Origin: Grifola frondosa
Taxonomy: Eukaryota; Basidiomycota; Agaricomycetes; Polyporales; Grifolaceae
Direction of reading: 5' to 3'
Assembly: GCA_001683735.1 (NCBI GenBank)
Contig: LUGG01000023.1
Span: 186,001-250,000 of the forward strand
Length of the DNA stretch: 64,000 bases
The notes below the pieces were generated by a model, which saw only the letters and a list, made by a program, of their open reading frames with translations, ran no database searches and was not told the DNA's origin. This document shows positions 1 to 10,095 of this stretch, one piece after another. A program made the position numbers and the translations under genes. Within the stretch, counting starts at the first letter, position 1. Each line of letters opens with the position of its first letter.

Positions 1-427
1 TGTCCTCCATTCGTCGACTATATATCAGGGGATAATTTGCTGTTGCGCTCCACTGTACTTCTGGGCCCGAGGCCGAATGTCGGATCATACGCGATAATAG
101 GTTTGTAGGAGAGGAACAACTTCGATGGTTTGACAACAATTTGAAACCGAAGCCGTACCGCCACAGCTCGAGACTGGTTGTTAATCTTTATGCCGCGTGC
201 ACGAGGTCAAAGTTGATACTAAAATGCCCCGACATCATTCTTTCCAGTCCTGATAGAACAAGGCACACAAGAACTCTAGGCGTTATTAGGATGTTAATAT
301 TTAGTCGTGACCGCATCAATGAGATCAAGACCGAGGTATCATGACCACGAACATGATGCAACAGAGATGCTGACAGGTGCGTAGGGATAAGCGATTGATC
401 AGCTACAGCAGGTACGCAATTGCTGGA
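1..427. other. Intergenic, no gene seen
   Basis: No reading frame in this stretch shows family similarity or plausible splice structure. It lies downstream of the minus-strand gene that ends at 428. Confidence 0.5.
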
Positions 428-1319
428 TCATGAATCTCCCCTTTTCTTCATCGCACGATACAATCGAATCGCCCGCTCTCTCTCCTCTTCCATCATCGCT
501 TTCTGCGCCATCGACAGGATGCCTTCTCTCAGGGTCTTTGTTTCTCCTCGAGGTTGCCCTGCAGCTTTCGCGGCGGCTGCCTTCGCACCGCGCGGGAGCT
601 TCGTCAGCAGCGGAGGAGCTAGGACGACGTCGTTGAGCCGACGGGGAGCAGAGGAAGATATGGTTTCGAATTCTTTAGGGCGATCTGCTTTTGCCTTCGC
701 CTTCGGGGTTACGTGTTCACGTTCGGAGTCAGGATCGGGGTAGGTATCGAGTTTTGGCTTGGAGCGTGATGCTACATTAGAAGGAGTGGGCTGAGCCTTG
801 CCTGAAGATCCTTTGGACGACTGCATAGCAAGCTCCTCTTTCCTGAATTTTCGCATTTGCGCGGATGATGTCTGGATGGCCGAACGCACTGCAGGGCGCA
901 TGGAGTCCTCGACCCGTCTGGACGATCATATATGAAGTAAAAGTGAGGTCGGCCAACAAAGTCTGAGCTTACCGATTGAAGTGGGCCATAGTCTCTCCAG
1001 GCTGTATCCTCAGCTCTTTCTTTCCCTCCTCGCTCTTCTTCCTCCTTTTACGCGACGGGACAGCTTGCTGATCCCCGTCGTCTGTGTGATCCGAAGCTTT
1101 CCGCTTTTTCTCCGCCCATTCTTGCTGTATCTTTGCTGCATTGAGAACTCGCGCAACACTTTTTGGGATAGCCTCGTCAATGAGGGCATTCTTCTGTCCT
1201 GGCGGCAGATCTGCACCTCTTCATAATCTCCATAAGTTATCAAGGGAATATTTTCAGTTCACATACGAGACTGAGCGCTGCTTCTCGCGTATCGAATGCT
1301 TTGCACGTTTATGGGGCAT
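428..1319 (-). CDS. Lys/Arg-rich nucleolar-type protein (CCDC137/ribosome-biogenesis-like)
   Basis: Three exons on the minus strand: 1267-1319, 973-1218 and 428-917, which sum to 789 nt in one frame (262 aa). The start at 1319 gives a basic N-terminus beginning MPHKRAKHSIREKQRS. The second exon holds LRIQPGETMAHFNR, which runs across the intron into RVEDSMRPAV. This resembles the 'IRPGE..FxxRV' motif of a fungal nucleolar/ribosome-biogenesis family, often mislabelled urease accessory protein and related to CCDC137 (recalled from memory). The rest is low-complexity, charged and probably coiled. No catalytic motif is visible. Both introns (48 and 55 nt) have GTATGT or GTAAGC donors. The family call is moderate; the gene structure is well supported by phase. 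Confidence 0.68.
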
Positions 1320-1601
1320 CCCAGGCGATAATTTGTGTGCAAAAACGGATAAGAGTATTAACCTGAACCTTGTGGTGGTGAAATGGAAGGAGAGCAACAG
1401 AACGTAGGCGCTCGTTTCATCTAATCTTATCTGCGCGTAAGTAGCCGGGCGTCTGAGCAACTCAGCTCATGCTTATAACTTTCCGTTCGTCACACAATAG
1501 GTGATGCCATGAACTTTGCTACTACAAACTTCTATCGGAGAGCTCTACAGAATCATAATCTACAGGCTATCTAGGCTCAAGCTCCACCGCGACCACTGGA
1601 C

Positions 1602-2355
1602 ATGCATCGACTCGGAGGTGCGGGCATAGCAGCCTTCGACCGCCAACAACAATCCCAGCGTTCCTTCGCCGAGCTCTCCACAGCCATCTCCCAGGGACAG
1701 ATCGATCTCCGCATGCGCAGCTCGCCCAATTTCGCAGCGGTCTCGCGCACTACGCGACGACACACCGCGATGCGATCAAACGCGACCCGTCGTTCCGACA
1801 CGCATTTCAACAGATGTGCACGTCCATCGGCGTCGACCCGCTCGCAGGGCCGCGGCGGGGCGGATGGTGGGCAGAGATGCTGGGGCTGGGAGACTGGCAG
1901 TACGAGCTGGGCGTGCAGATTGTCGACGTGTGCGTGAGCACGCGCGAGCGGAATGGCGGGCTGATCGAGATGGGCGAACTCGTCCGACTCGTGAGCAAGC
2001 TTAGAGGCGTTGGTGGCGGGGTCATCACGGAAGATGATGTCGTGCGGAGTATAAAGACGCTCAAACCGCTCGGTGCGGGGTACGAGGTGATCGACGTGGG
2101 CGGCGGCAAGAAGATGGTGCGCAGTGTTATGAAGGAGCTGGATGAAGATCAGGCGGTCGTGCTCGCGATTGCGCAGGAGCAGGGCGGGCGTGTCTCTGAG
2201 GAGCTGTTGATGTCCGGAGAGGCTGGTCTCAGCAGCGCGCGAGTGCTGCCCTTGGGAATATGCTTCGGGATGGTATGTGCTGGCTGGATGAGCAGGACGA
2301 GGTCAATGGAGTCGCATACTGGGTACCATCAGCGATGCATTGGGATGAGTGGTGA
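1602..2355 (+). CDS. SNF8: ESCRT-II subunit VPS22/SNF8, two apparent -1 frameshifts
   Basis: ESCRT-II subunit that sorts ubiquitinated cargo into multivesicular bodies. The N-terminus MHRLGGAGIAAFDR matches the conserved start of the family. The middle carries GGWWAEMLGLGDWQYELG and the winged-helix region VDVCVSTRERNGGLIEM. The end, CWLDEQDEVNGVAYWVPS, is typical. The single exon is read in three frames: one base appears to be missing near 1703-1712, between QID and HAQLAQFRSG, and another near 2224-2231, before QQRASAALGNML. No GT..AG pair can explain either shift. Everything else is well conserved, so I favour sequence error over a pseudogene, though a recent inactivation cannot be excluded. 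Restored length is about 251 aa, normal for the family. Confidence 0.85.
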
Positions 2356-3206
2356 GCGTCTTCATCTCGCCATTTCATAATTGCTCATCGGTTTACAGAT
2401 ACTTCTGGTCGTTATCTGTTGTGTATCTATAACCTGCATCCGAGGATAATTTATATCTCCAGCTATTCCGTCTCAGGACACGTCCTTATCTCGAAGCCAA
2501 CGGATGCACTGAATATATGACACGGAGTTGGCAGCTTCCTTTCTGATCCTTTCCACGATGGAGAGCAACTGGTGTGTTATGCGCTCACCATCTATATTCT
2601 TGGTTTACCTCCCAAATAGAGATATTGTTCTAGCGACTACGTTTGAAAGACATCGACCACCTGAAATGCAGCCAACGGCATCCAAAATACCCGCTAGTGG
2701 AGTCTCTAGCACTAGGCCTTGTTCCCTGATCGTATGTCTCACACTCAGGGTGGCGGAGGACGGGTAGGTCACGAAGCATCATGTTAACGAACCGAAACAC
2801 CAGAGCAGTGTATAGGCACTTAACTACGGCGCTTTCCTACAACAAATGGGACTTCTTCGACCCGAGCAAGACGCCATTTGCAGTGAGCTTCAGCATGGAC
2901 GTCCTAGGGGTTTAGCTCAATTTATATCCTACGAAAAAACATGGCATCTTATGCCCCATTTGAGGCTCATCTCTGCGTTGGCTCTGTTGCAGCGCACACC
3001 TTTCGGCCGTAGTTTGCTCAGCGTGCGTGTGCACAAAACCGTAGGAAATCTCAGAAGTCATATAGTGCGAGGAATGTGTTCCGCTCAAGCTCCGTATGCA
3101 TATATTGATCTCCGCAGCGTACATCCAACAAAATACCGATAACAATCCGATTCCATCTGCACAGGTAAACAACTATTCCCTACAAACGTCTCCATAATCT
3201 CAGGCA
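2356..3206. other. Intergenic, no gene seen
   Basis: Several short open frames occur on both strands, but none has family similarity or convincing splice structure. It lies between the 3' ends of SNF8 (+) and the coiled-coil gene (-). Confidence 0.45.
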
Positions 3207-4164
3207 TCACTGACTATACTCGCATCCAATCGCCTGTCGGATCAAGGTCCTCTGTTCGTCAACACTCGGTAGGCGTCGCCGGCCGTAGTATCTCCGCCAG
3301 TATTTCGTGACAGTTTCGGCCGACAAGCCCTGAATAGTTTCGAAATTTACGAGAAGAGGAAAGCCCTCCTGTTACAGACGTGATGTTAGCAGAGATGACA
3401 GGGCTAGGACCATGTCGGACGTACGTCGCTGGGATATTGCCCATCCAAAAACGGAACTTCTTCAAACTCGATATCGGCGCCATCCAAACAGGTTCGGTTG
3501 TATGCCTAATTGTGCACATGTGAGAATCGAGAATTTCGCCATTCCAAAATGAATGAATACAAACCTTAGCACATATCTTGCTCATCCTGGTGGTATGCTT
3601 CTTCACTTGGGCCACTTCGTCACCCAGTTGACCAAGTCGCGTCTCGATTTGATCCATTCGAGTGTTCATGTGCCCCATTCGAGTATTCATTTGACCGATT
3701 CGAGTATTCATTTGATCCATTCGAGTGTCTATTTGACCCATTCGAGCGTCTATTTGATCCATTCCAGTGTTCATGTCAGTTCTCATTTCCTTTATATCAG
3801 CGACCAACTGCTGTGCCCAAGCAGGCGTGGCTACTGATGGGCGCAGATGGAAAAATAAGAGCACGAAAGCAATGCATTGCCTAAATCACTTACCGTCGGG
3901 TGACATGCAGGATATCATTGCAGTCTCATATGTCAATACATCCCGCACATGTTCGATATTCACGCCTGGATTCCCATGCGCTGTCACAATAATTGACTTG
4001 GTCAAACGTCACTGGCAAAATGTCTGCGACGAACCAAAAGAATGCTCAATTTTTCTGCGACGCAACCAAACATTCTGGAAGTCCTCGAGACTTGGAGGCG
4101 TTTCAGGGACTGGCAGTGCTGCCAAGTGTGGAGGTTGAGCGGGCGGTTGGAGGATCACGGGCAT
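3207..4164 (-). CDS. Coiled-coil protein with Mug135-like C-terminus
   Basis: Five exons (4035-4164, 3894-3980, 3565-3833, 3425-3505, 3207-3368) give 729 nt, 242 aa, with every phase closing. The N-terminal part is proline-rich (MPVILQPPAQPP). It is followed by GNPGVNIEHVRDVL and by TPAWAQQLVADI, a signature of a large basidiomycete family. A run of 7-residue repeats of the form (R/T)RM-x-Q-(I/M) around residues 85-130 predicts a long coiled coil. The C-terminal half contains FEEVPFLDGQYPSD and ends with VDEQRTLIRQAIGCEYSQ, resembling the Mug135 C-terminal domain. Function is unknown. An in-frame TGA near 4014 and a TAG near 3405 look like nonsense mutations at first but fall inside introns with GTTCGT and GTACGT donors. 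Confidence 0.72.
3640..3780 (-). repeat. 21-nt tandem repeats encoding heptads
   Basis: Inside exon 3 of the coiled-coil gene, about six imperfect 21-nt units follow one another, each built around 'gatccattcgagtgttcat' variants on the plus strand. Each unit encodes one heptad, so copy-number change would lengthen or shorten the coil in frame. Confidence 0.75.
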
Positions 4165-4775
4165 GTCTAATGATTAAACTGTAGTATTAAAAGGCCAGAG
4201 CAGTGCGTTGAAACACGAGTGGCATCAAACGTACACACGAGGAATTTGAGATGGAAAGCCGAAATCAAGGGGATATGGTTGAAGTTCGAACATGGAGGGC
4301 CCATTTACATAAGCGGGCCCACGCACAATTATACAAATTAGGCAATTATCTCTCGATGTTGATCTCGATTATAGTTATTGTGCTGAGTCATCACCCGTAG
4401 TATACAAGTCGGATACTTACCTTTGTATTCCTTACGCTTTTGCAGAGCTCAGCCAAACGCGAATATATTCTACTGTTGACGTTCTCTCGTGGTCCCTTGT
4501 TCACATCAACATGATCCTGATATTATCTTGCATGTCGAACTTTATGATGATCTGATGAAGTGTGGCACAGGATGTATAGCTTGTGAACCGGATACACGGA
4601 CTCGGGGAGAATTATTGTCATAAAGGAGGCCTTCATGTGAGCTCACATAGATCGGGTACACTGCTATGGCTTCCGTGATGTTTGGTAGACAGATGCCATA
4701 GGCTCTTGACTGCTTTTGGGTTGATGCTTAGCCACTAAACATCAACCAGCGGTGGGTTCTCAACAAGTACCCATC

Positions 4776-4781
4776 TATAAA
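4776..4781 (+). promoter_or_regulatory. Candidate TATA box
   Basis: TATAAA lies 178 nt before the start codon of the seven-TM-like gene at 4959. It is a candidate core promoter only; no transcription start can be read from sequence. Confidence 0.4.
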
Positions 4782-4958
4782 GGCTCTTCATAAAAGCTAT
4801 ACTTTTATCATCACTCTCCACGAGTCGTCCCCTCAAGCACCCTACGCTGACCTCGGGATCTCTTCATTCTTGTAGGCTTCACATCTCATATGCGTGAGTT
4901 ACAGCTTTCCTTCCATTAGTACGCTCAATGATATCAGAAATAGTCTAGTCTTCCTACC

Positions 4959-6257
4959 ATGGCGTCAAACGAGACATCCATTCCGAGCACGATCTCTATT
5001 CCTCCCCCAGGAACCAATTTTATCGCCGTCATACAACCGTCGGTGACGTACCTTATGATAGGGACGACTTCGGGAACCATATTGGTTTCTATGCTGCTAG
5101 CTTTGTTTTTCTTTTCGACGAGATCTATGAGGCATCAGCCAATTTTCCTTGCAAATATCATTGCTATATGCTTTGGCCTCACCCTGTCCTTATTCAATGG
5201 CTACGTGGAGGTATGACCTGTCGCTGACACTAGGAGCCGCATCAATTAACAAACCTCATGTAGATACGTGCCTTGCTGTCACCCGCCGATCCCATACATG
5301 CTGCCACCTTTGTGGCATATGCTGTTATAAATTCCATTGGCCCTATTTTAGTCGACTCTATCCTCCTTATTCGCCTCTTTGCCGTATTTCCCTTCACTTC
5401 GACCCCTCGCCTCCGGTGGATAGGCATTGTGTCGTTTCCTATTCTCATGAAAATAGCTAGAATCATCAATAATGCTGTATTCTGCAACAAGGAGCAGCGG
5501 CTTGTGCCGCACATATCCCCCCAGAAAGCGTTGAATTCTTGGCCCACGTTATAAATCTCAAGCTGGAGTGGTTCTTCCAGGTCTTCGACAACGCGTAAGG
5601 CCATCTTTCTGTTGGTACATCTAACATCCTCATGTAACTCTTTGTCCCGCAGGTATTCATCTATGATATTCTTGTGGAAGTTATTCAACCACAGGCATGT
5701 GGAGGGACGCGTATCATCGTCGACGCATCGTGAGTACATCCGCTCCCCGGAAGGACAACGCAACCCACCCAAACTTATCTTACGCGGCAGGCTCGCTTTC
5801 GAAGAGCATTTCAACAATGTTCTGGATCGCAGCGTCGAATTTCGTGTTCCCCGTCATGTTCAACGTCGCACAGCTGGTCATATTTATGACGACCACAGAC
5901 TTCACCGTATGCCTTTATGTCCAACAGGCGAACTACTTCATAAGCATTATAGGTGTGGTCTTCGCTACGATCTGGGCTACGGGGAATAACTGGGCGCACG
6001 ATAATGTCTACGACTCGGAGCAGGGGCGGTCACTATCGACACTAGCCGCTGGTCCAAACCCAGACCATCCATGTGGCCCCCCGGCCCCCATGGGGTCGCA
6101 CGGTAGAAACTGTTTGCCCCCTTCATTCCTCGAGTCATCTAGTAATGTCGCAGCGTCCTTCGCTGAGGCACAGAGCTTGGATGGGAAGACCCTCGACGCT
6201 AGGATGCAGATCGTCATCCCCTTTTCAGAGTTAGGACAGGTGAAGGACCAGATCTAG
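4959..6257 (+). CDS. Multi-pass (seven-TM-like) membrane protein
   Basis: Four exons: 4959-5210, 5264-5594, 5653-5729 and 5791-6257. After an Asn/Ser/Thr-rich extracellular-type N-terminus (about 35 residues), several hydrophobic helices follow: around YLMIGTTSGTILVSMLLAL, IFLANIIAICFGLTLSLF, VAYAVINSIGPILVDSILLI, WIGIVSFPILMKIA, FPVMFNVAQLVIFM and FISIIGVVFATIWA. The layout is that of a fungal seven-TM receptor-like protein, but it is not a recognisable Ste3-type pheromone receptor. The polar tail is about 90 aa. In exon 2 the reading frame needs one more C in a run of six C at 5517-5522 to join ...PHIS to PPESVEFLAHVINL, a classic homopolymer gap. With that base the protein is 375 aa. The ligand is unknown. 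Confidence 0.72.
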
Positions 6258-6399
6258 AGCAGGGAGCGCCGCAACGATACGGTGATCGCATTTCCGCCAT
6301 GTATGCAAGCTTCTCGTGTTGTACCTACATATGTATCTTGCTCCACAAACGATGTCGTACAACAAATGACTGGACTTATCGGTGTGGCGCTCGGGAAGG

Positions 6400-6625
6400 G
6401 TGCGAGACGTGGCACACCAAGTTTCGGTCGCACGACGATGCGAGGAGCACCACACCGTCGCCGTTAACGAACAAGTACGCATAATAGTAAGCACCTCCGC
6501 GCTACAATATAAGAGAAGAAACGCATGGTGTGAGTACTCGAACCCGGCGGTCATGAATCCCTTCGCTACGCACGTCGCGATGCACTTGATGATGGTCATG
6601 TCCGCATTGGAGATCGAAGATTGAA
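6400..6625 (-). pseudogene. Remnant of a WSC domain
   Basis: On the minus strand, MTIIKCIATCVAKGF followed by MTAGFEYS matches the first cysteine pair and 'CxxKGFxxAGxEY' core of the WSC carbohydrate-binding domain. Downstream in another frame, GDGVVLLASSCDRN resembles the later 'GG..LASSC' part. The pieces are not in one frame, no start or signal peptide is attached, and the domain is incomplete. It sits between the 3' ends of two genes. I read it as a decayed fragment. Confidence 0.45.
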
Positions 6626-6695
6626 GATTGAGGGTGGTAAGCACGTGCAGAATTCATGGATAACTATTCTTACAAAACGTCCACGACTCTCCACA

Positions 6696-8685
6696 TTAGC
6701 TGGCAGATGCGTAGATCTGTGCGAGCTCGAAATAAAATATCTCTTCTGTTGCCTTTCGCCTGCGGCCCGCATAAGACAACGATCAAACCAGCGGGCGCAG
6801 ACGTACCGAATGTTTCCCTTTTCCTGATACGAGCCATGTCATCGCGTCAACAGCCGGACCCAAATATCAACTGGTGTGATCAATACTCACCGTCGTCCGA
6901 GGCAACGTCCCGCATGGTACGAGCAGTAGAGCGGAAGGCGTTGTGATTTTCTCGTGAGAAAGCAGCTGATCGTTGAATGGCGCCGTCCTCCTTATGATTT
7001 CGTTCTTCAATGACAATTCGCTTTCTCCGGCAGAGGCATCGGTAGGCTCCGCCAAGAGGACCGGGAATGGCTTATGATGGCCGACAACGACGCAATTATG
7101 GACGATATCGGAACATGTCTTCCGCACGTTGTCTTCGATGGCCCTGGAGGAACCCACGCAGACCGTCATCAGCGAGGGGGATTGAGAGCAGGTTCTACTC
7201 ACTTCGTATCACAGAATGCAGGATTTCCGCCCGTTCGGATCCAGTCATCATTCCTTCCACCTGTTGCACAGCGTAAGTCGCAAATCAATTTAATGTGAGT
7301 CGCCGGTCACGACGTACGGAATAGATAACATCCTGGTTTGACCTCCTGGAAGAGATCTCCGGTGACATGCCCATCCGGGCGGTTGCGCACCGACCGATGA
7401 GGGCAGTGATCACAGTCCGCAGGAACAAAAAAGTCGTACAATCGTAATGGCGTCGTAGCCCCACTGAGGTCTGGTCTTCCATCAGCCTCCGCAAGAATCA
7501 TTCTGCAGGTGAGGCCGCGTGAGATCCGGAGGTAGGGTTCCTTGGACGCGAGGTCCGCCACCATGCACGTCCCTGGAATGGCTCAGACACCACGGTAAGA
7601 GAACACAAAAACAGCTCGTGCGTACCACACTCCGTTGTCGAGTACAGTTGCTACATCAATAATTAGTGGTGTCCCTACCGAGCTTACAGTAGTTGAGGTG
7701 GGACGGACCGTGATAGGGATTCCTTGCTCTATTGCCCACTTCTCATCCTCCGTCGAAATCGACGCGCCTGTGTATGCAACCTGCCGCAGCCCGCGCAATG
7801 CTTCGAGCACGTCGGGGCGCTGCCGCGCAACGGAGATCAACTTCGACAGCCAGGGCGCATATTGTGCGAGCCGATTGAGTCCACAGTCACGGACCATCGC
7901 GAGGAACTCCTCTGCGCCGATCTCGCGGCCGGATGTCTGGACGAGACATGATCCGGAGCGCGTGAGCACAAGGATACCTAAAAACATTACACCATGAATT
8001 TCTTCGCGGCAGAGTGTGAAGGAGAGACGGACATGATGCGGCAGCGATGGAGGCAAAGCTGCCGGTGTTGTTGTAGATGTCCGAGCCAGTGGGAAACGAG
8101 CCTTGCAGGATGGAGTCCGAGCTGCGTGTGAGACCTTTGAGCCATCTGTGCGTCTGCGGGATCGGCTTGGGTCGACCAGAGGTAGTCCCGCTCGTATGTA
8201 CGATCATTGCAACGTCATCGTCACTGACGATCGAAAGCTCATTGATGCGATCTGGTGTCCCAAATGATTCTCCTGGTAAGCATAACACAGGGTGATCCCA
8301 TTGTGCTTGAGAAACTTCGGAGCCGAAGCTGGGATCGTAAATCAAAGCCTTCGCACCAGATACTTGACATAAATCATGCACAATCACAGCAGAGAATGCA
8401 AGGCCAAACAATTCCGGCACGAAGCCGGCACCGGAGAGAGCATAGATATGGACCAAGTCCATCCACACGGAGCCTGTAAGCCTAACGAGCCAGCTCACAG
8501 CTGATACTACAGAAGCCATAGTGTTCGACGACATACCATATCCCCACGACGTTGCCGCGCTGAAGGCCGTGAGAACGCAGATCTTGGGCCCAGTACGCAG
8601 TCGTCGCATTGAGGTGACGAAGGAAGTCTCCGTAGGTCAGCGTGCTCCAGGTAAATGTCATCGGTGTGCCAGTGAATATCTTCAT
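6696..8685 (-). CDS. Stand-alone acyl-adenylate-forming (ANL) enzyme
   Basis: Nine exons (8537-8685, 8033-8481, 7709-7977, 7626-7650, 7318-7581, 7203-7260, 6891-7143, 6807-6823, 6696-6759) total 1548 nt, 515 aa, fully in frame. ANL enzymes activate a carboxylate with ATP. Visible motifs: A3 phosphate loop HTSGTTSGRPKPI near residue 143, A5 LYSTTEC, GDLF, LFRGRNDDWIRTGG (A8), and EKGNIRRK (A10, with the catalytic lysine region). The protein stops just after A10, so no carrier or reductase domain is attached, unlike fungal adenylate-forming reductases. Two introns use GTCCGT donors. Conserved-looking sequence continues upstream from a Met at 8746 (HSVYDGLTRCPE) but needs a one-base shift near 8690; the start could therefore be 8746. 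The substrate cannot be told. Confidence 0.85.
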
Positions 8686-8746
8686 GAGAGGCGCATTCAG
8701 GACAACGGGTCAGGCCATCATAGACAGAGTGCATGAAATGTGCCAT

Positions 8747-9505
8747 CTCTACTAGCAAAGAGACCGTTACGGTACTCCGAGATGAAATGTGGGACCCTCG
8801 CTTCTTCAAAAGCGCTTCAGTATTACACTTTAATGATCGACGTAATCCCACTTACTGTGTTCAAGAACGTTGTTCACCTCAAACGATACTAATCGAGGCG
8901 TGGTAGAAGGCAAGGAGCCTCATCGTGCCAGCTTTAAACCCTCAGGCCTCGTCGAAGTGCCATCAAATAGCTTACACAAACCTGATTTTCATCACGGATT
9001 AGCATGTGCCTGTCCCAGATCCATCAAAACTGCGCAAACGCACCATTCCGAATAGGAAAAATCGCTTCATATGTTGCGCTTGACGTGTTCCTTAAGCTGC
9101 GGGGAATACTATGGCAATATTATTCCATAACTTCGCTGGATGTGAATTGTCTTTGGGATCTCGGCATAGACAGAGATACCTGCATGATGGTCAGTGTATA
9201 ACGAGGCTTACAGCATTTTACATCAGAAGGTGGAGGCAACGGTCTTGTGGGGGCCGCTGTGAACATGTCTGCGGCAGTGCGCCACAATCAAACTGCGTAG
9301 CCGGTAGATAAGTGAGTGGTAAAAGTAACCAGAGTGTCTCCGGTGGTCGTCAGATGATCAACAGAAATATCCGGTAAGTAAGTGTCTATTTAGTTGTTGT
9401 CTTGAGAATCTTCACAAAGCTGGTGGATAGTTGCCATAATGGGAGATTTTCCGAGCACAGTCAGTATGAAGCTATGATATATAAATACATGGTTTCTTTT
9501 GCAAC
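8747..9505. other. Intergenic, no gene seen
   Basis: No coding similarity was found on either strand. It includes the likely promoter of the adenylating enzyme (read leftwards). Confidence 0.45.
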
Positions 9506-9597
9506 TCTCTGGTCGTATATCGGTTTAGTACACGCGCTTGTCATATGACAAAACTGGATAACCGCGCGAAAGCGGGGTTCGACTCCCCGCCAGAGAG
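9506..9597 (+). tRNA. tRNA-Asp(GTC) with 19-nt intron
   Basis: TCTCTGG pairs with CCAGAGA (acceptor), GTA/TAC forms the D stem, CGCGC/GCGCG the anticodon stem and CGGGG/CCCCG the T stem with TTCGACT. The loop reads TT-GTC-A with the anticodon at 9540-9542. The intron occupies 9544-9562, directly after position 37 as in eukaryotic nuclear tRNA genes. Discriminator base G73 and the U1-A72 pair fit fungal tRNA-Asp. Confidence 0.9.
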
Positions 9598-9899
9598 ATA
9601 GATAGTGGATATATCGTTGGTTTTGCCGCAAATTTATACAAGATATTACCTCCAATGTTCATTACTGTCATTATCACTTTTAACATGTTCCACAAACAGA
9701 CTAGAATTCGTTGCATTTCCACGAAAATAGCCAGCCACTTTGAAAGAATGATAGACACTGGAAATTATCAGATATCTATGGTAATGATTTGTATTGTTTT
9801 GTATTGTTTCCCGGCGAAGTATTCAGGCAAACAGGGCGTAGTAGATGGTATTGCATTGCGGGAAAACCGTTGTGTGCGAGCGTACATCTAAGAGGTGAG

Positions 9900-10095
9900 A
9901 AGTAGAGACAACGCATAGCAGTACTTCACTCAAACTTGAGCCTTTCCACCATCCTGTCCAACCCTGAAACCCAAATCCCTCCTGGGTCTGCGTTCCAACA
10001 CGCAAATGGGCCAATACTCGGCGATGACATCTGCATGTCGCCCAGCCCACCAGTCACCACACCCGCACCGGCCCCACCAGCCTGCACATTGTACT
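9900..10095 (+). other. Coding-like orphan stretch ending ACTLY
   Basis: An open frame without a start codon runs through PETQIPPGSAFQHANGP and GDDICMSPSPPV to a proline/alanine-rich end, PAPPACTLY, then TAG at 10092-10094. Base composition is GC-rich like neighbouring exons. No upstream exon or family could be identified, so it may be a terminal exon or a relic. Confidence 0.25.

Noticed and set aside
3400..4020. In-frame stops in the Mug135-like gene suggesting a pseudogene
   Set aside because: Introns 3369-3424 and 3981-4034 with good donors and branch sites remove both stops and close all phases.
6690..6830. Minus-strand segment that looked like the start of a WSC domain (THLPANVE-like)
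   Set aside because: It is the C-terminal exon of the ANL enzyme in another frame; the intron 6760-6806 gives RKATEEIFYFELAQIYASAS in phase.
9900..10095. Mating pheromone precursor
   Set aside because: It has no start codon, is too Pro-rich, and the last residue Tyr does not fit a farnesylation box.
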